Source: an uncultured Bacilli bacterium (GTDB taxonomy: Bacteria; Bacillota_I; Bacilli_A; RF39; UBA660). From it: a stretch of DNA of 5,905 bases. A program made the translations under genes and the position numbers. The stretch lies in the NCBI GenBank assembly GCA_947624125.1, contig CANQIY010000062.1, positions 1 to 5,905 on the forward strand, read 5' to 3'. The notes beneath the pieces are model-generated. The model was not told the origin of the DNA. It did not search any database and worked only from the letters and a program-made list of their open reading frames with translations. This document shows positions 4,265-5,905 of the stretch, one piece after another (within the stretch, counting starts at the first letter, position 1; the number at the start of each line of letters is the position of its first letter).

Positions 4265-5905
4265 TTATTTATTTAATTCCACAGTTAATGTCATATCACT
4301 TGTTATACTAGTTCCTTTTTCAATACTTTGACTAGTAACATAACCATAACCATTAGTATAGAGTTCTAACCCTAAAAGATTAGCATAAGTTTTAACTTCA
4401 TTTAAACTCCAACCAGTTAAATCTTCCATCACATAATCACTACTATTACTTACTAAGAATATTTTAGTACCTTCTGTTACTTTCATATTCTTAAGAGGAT
4501 ATTGATTAATAATATATTTACCTGTACCTAAAGTATAAACTTTTAATTTTTCTTCTTCTAAGAAAGGAACGGTAGTTGAAACTTCACTACTTATATAATT
4601 CTTTATCGTTATCATTTCTTTAACGACTTCTTCTTTTTTATCTTGAATCCCTAAATAAGAAACGATATCATCAACTGCTTTAGTTAATTCTTTGGCTATT
4701 GGGGTTGCTCCCCCTTCAATTTGCTTAGCTACAACATAAACAATATATTTAGGGTCATCTTCTGGAAAAATACCAGCAAAACTACGGACATAGTCATTAC
4801 TACCCTTTAAATAACCTCCTCCATTAGGATTAGCTATTTGAGCTGTTCCAGTTTTACCCATAATGGTTACTTTAGAAGGACGCCATATTGTCGATAAACC
4901 ATCATAAACTACTTTATGCATTAAATCTTGCATATAGTCAACTGTTTCTTTACTATATACTTTTCTTACTTCTTCTCTTTTACCATCATAAACAATTTCC
5001 CCTTTATCATTTACAATTTTATCAACAATATAAGGTTTTAAAATCGTTCCTTCATTGGTAATGGCACTAAGGGCTTGTAACATTTGAATTGGCGTAACTG
5101 TAATACCTTGCCCAAAAGCCGCATTAGCAACTTCACTTTCATAATAAGGGCTTACTTTACCACTTATTTCATTTGCAAGTTCAATTCCTGTTTTTGATGC
5201 AAAGCCTAAATTTTTATAATATTCAGTAATTCTATCTCTTCCTAAGGCAAGCCCTAATTTAGATGCGGCGACATTCGATGAATAAATAAAACCAGTATCA
5301 TAAGTTATTTCTCCCCAACCATAATTATTGAAATCTCTAATTGTTGCTCCGGCAACATCAATACTTCCGGATTTATAAGTATCATTACCATTATATAGGC
5401 CTTCTTCAATACTTGATGCAAAAGAAAAGATTTTCATAACACTACCGGGTTCATATTCATAACTTACTAAAGGGTTCATATAACTTGATAAAGTATTTAA
5501 ATCATTGGGGTCAAAATTAGGATAAGTAGAACTAGCTACAATAGCTCCAGTTTTCGCATCCATAACACTAAAAATCATCCAGTCCATCTTATGTTCTTTA
5601 GCTAAATTTCTTGTTAAAGTTTCAGCAAATAATTGAATATTACTATCAATAGTTAAATATAAATCACTACCATTAATGGCTTCCTCTTTTAAAACATTAG
5701 AACTAGGTAAAGTATAACCATAAGCATCAGTTTCATAAATTTCGCTACCATCTGTACCACTTAATTCTTCATTATAATATGACTCTAAACCTAATTCACC
5801 TTTGATATTACCATCTTCTAAAACTTTAGCATAACCAATGATGTAGGAAGCAAAAGCTCCCATACTATACGTTCTTTTTTGCCCCGCAATAAAATCAATA
5901 CCGGG
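4265..5905 (-). CDS. Class B penicillin-binding protein (transpeptidase) with PASTA domains, N-terminus cut
   Basis: A membrane-anchored D,D-transpeptidase of the FtsI/PBP2B/SpoVD group, which cross-links peptidoglycan outside the membrane. The frame stays open to the window edge (546 residues visible). The residues before the first in-frame ATG (5863) continue the conserved KRTYSMGAFASYIIGYAK segment of the dimerisation domain, so that ATG is not the start. Numbering from the edge, the catalytic motifs are complete and well spaced: SVMK at 155-158 (nucleophile Ser155, codon 5441-5443), SSN at 209-211 and KTGT at 351-354. Residues about 430-488 are a degenerate PASTA-like repeat. Residues about 490-546 are a clear PASTA repeat (DLTGWSLNEVKTYANLLGL, then GYVTSQSIEKGTSI). 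The missing part should hold the transmembrane anchor and roughly 100-200 residues. Whether it serves division, elongation or sporulation cannot be told from this fragment. Confidence 0.95.
   Translation of the reverse strand, partial: PGIDFIAGQKRTYSMGAFASYIIGYAKVLEDGNIKGELGLESYYNEELSGTDGSEIYETDAYGYTLPSSNVLKEEAINGSDLYLTIDSNIQLFAETLTRNLAKEHKMDWMIFSVMDAKTGAIVASSTYPNFDPNDLNTLSSYMNPLVSYEYEPGSVMKIFSFASSIEEGLYNGNDTYKSGSIDVAGATIRDFNNYGWGEITYDTGFIYSSNVAASKLGLALGRDRITEYYKNLGFASKTGIELANEISGKVSPYYESEVANAAFGQGITVTPIQMLQALSAITNEGTILKPYIVDKIVNDKGEIVYDGKREEVRKVYSKETVDYMQDLMHKVVYDGLSTIWRPSKVTIMGKTGTAQIANPNGGGYLKGSNDYVRSFAGIFPEDDPKYIVYVVAKQIEGGATPIAKELTKAVDDIVSYLGIQDKKEEVVKEMITIKNYISSEVSTTVPFLEEEKLKVYTLGTGKYIINQYPLKNMKVTEGTKIFLVSNSSDYVMEDLTGWSLNEVKTYANLLGLELYTNGYGYVTSQSIEKGTSITSDMTLTVELNK

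Noticed and set aside
5861..5863. ATG at 5863 as the start of the penicillin-binding protein
   Set aside because: The frame continues upstream through conserved dimerisation-domain residues to the window edge, and a start here would leave no membrane anchor.

Overview
The window looks like chromosomal DNA from a low-GC Gram-positive bacterium (Bacillota). It is AT-rich, uses TAA stops and purine-rich Shine-Dalgarno sites, and encodes secreted proteins ending in sortase-type wall-anchoring signals (NPKTG, a hydrophobic helix, then a basic tail). All visible genes lie on the minus strand. The lineage is inferred; an uncultivated gut Bacilli or Erysipelotrichia-like lineage would fit, but nothing here proves it.

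Layout in the direction of transcription (right to left): (1) a class B penicillin-binding protein with C-terminal PASTA repeats, 4265 to beyond 5905, its N-terminus cut by the window edge, ending at a strong hairpin terminator. (2) A 460-residue wall-anchored protein, 2748-4130, with an unrecognised beta-rich N-terminal domain, an acidic linker and a C-terminal beta domain. (3) A 566-residue beta-helix-like wall-anchored protein, 881-2581. (4) The N-terminal 240 residues of another beta-helix-like secreted protein, 722 running off position 1.

The most striking content is between the genes. Each surface-protein gene has its own promoter with a perfect TTGACA -35 box and a perfect TATAAT -10 box. 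In all three, the spacer next to the -10 box is a pure G-tract (8, 8 and 9 Gs), giving spacers of 18, 18 and 19 bp. In AT-rich DNA this is hard to attribute to chance. It is the layout expected for slipped-strand phase variation of transcription, so I read the three genes as a tandem family of independently switchable surface proteins.

The two beta-helix genes also share a near-identical block: terminator hairpin, promoter, and a leader with a Shine-Dalgarno-like element at the predicted 5' end of the mRNA. The two complete surface genes share a nearly identical 105-bp sorting-signal end. This suggests growth of the array by duplication of a self-contained cassette. No sortase, RNA gene, CRISPR array or mobile element is visible.
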